Virus record (IMG/VR): IMGVR_UViG_3300030328_002122
Coordinates: 81,195-145,194 of that record
Strand: one strand, 5' to 3'
Origin: a virus
Length of the DNA: 64,000 nt
Positions within the stretch are counted from its first letter, which is position 1. Each line of letters opens with the position of its first letter. Shown here piece after piece: positions 63,943 through 64,000 of the stretch. The notes below the pieces were generated by a model. It did not search any database and was not told the DNA's origin. It saw only the letters and a list, made by a program, of their open reading frames with translations. Made by a program: the position numbers and the translations under genes.

Positions 63943-64000
63943 GATATGTAGAGAAGAAGATTCATTTAATACAGGACATGGTTGTGATCCGACTAGTAAA
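63935..64000 (+). CDS. PAAR-type spike tip protein, 3' truncated by window edge
   Basis: 22 codons are visible (MPKICREEDSFNTGHGCDPT...), matching the start of PAAR proteins in T4-like cyanophages (gp5.4 equivalent), which cap the needle with a sharp metal-binding cone. Overlaps the needle gene stop by 8 bases. The rest lies outside the window. Confidence 0.75.
   Translation, partial: MPKICREEDSFNTGHGCDPTSK

Noticed and set aside
1-64000. Prophage or temperate lifestyle
   Set aside because: No integrase, excisionase, repressor or attachment site was seen; T4-type replication and late genes indicate a lytic myovirus.

Overview
This window reads as a large piece of a T4-like marine myovirus genome (strictly lytic, AT-rich, roughly one third G+C by eye), most likely infecting an alphaproteobacterium such as SAR11/Pelagibacter. 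The T4 signature is direct: gp61-type primase, gp59 helicase loader, gp32, gp33 late coactivator, RNase H, gp4, gp26/gp51, gp27, gp48/54, gp53 and gp5-like baseplate genes, PhoH, and TATAAATA late promoter boxes. The alphaproteobacterial link rests on a circularly permuted two-piece tmRNA gene (36.7-37.1 kb) and on a family of sigma70 promoters carrying the element TGATTCG, which matches the methylated GANTC class of site used by the CcrM/GcrA system of Alphaproteobacteria. No tRNA, CRISPR array or insertion sequence was recognised.

Layout. 0-4 kb: conserved virion-region proteins, including a protein with a KxDG ligase-like motif and a HIGH-type nucleotidyltransferase. 4-15.3 kb: three consecutive giant adhesin genes that share one N-terminal anchor and carry 3, 5 and 5 LamG-like modules. 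15.3-21.6 kb: internal or structural virion proteins. 21.6-24.2 kb: a lysis cassette of small membrane proteins, an overlapping Rz/Rz1-type spanin pair and a class 3 lipase. 24.2-32.3 kb: replication, nucleotide and takeover genes (primase, B12-dependent ribonucleotide reductase, PD-(D/E)XK nuclease, a BMP-family periplasmic binding protein, a half-size Na/Pi cotransporter, ribosomal protein bS21, RNase H, M15 endolysin). 32.3-32.75 kb: two candidate noncoding RNAs. 32.8-40.4 kb: metalloprotease, SleB hydrolase, PhoH, RecB-like nuclease, tmRNA, gp33, gp59, ThyX and gp32. 41.2-46.2 kb (minus strand): tape-measure-like protein, EF-hand membrane protein, metallothionein-like protein, gp51 and gp26 joined by a candidate -1 frameshift site, tail tube protein and gp4. 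46.2-50.4 kb: gp48/54, gp53, gp27, a P-loop kinase and a secreted beta-rich protein. 50.5-61 kb: many short accessory genes under TGATTCG promoters, including deoxyribonucleotidase, glutaredoxin, sulfotransferase, PyrD-like and PyrE-like enzymes and a secreted metalloprotease. 61.1 kb to the end: a split gp5 baseplate spike carrying two M15-type peptidase domains, then a PAAR tip protein.

How it works together (inference). Early genes use consensus TTGACA-N17-TATAAT promoters, about ten of which carry TGATTCG in one orientation or the other. Late genes use TATAAATA boxes with gp33. The gp32 and tmRNA promoters combine a -35 box with TATAAATA and could serve both phases. The metabolic genes converge on nucleotide supply (RNR, ThyX, nucleotidase, PyrD/PyrE-like, BMP) and nutrient uptake (BMP, Na/Pi, PhoH). 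bS21, the tmRNA and a CU-loop small RNA point to extensive control of host translation.
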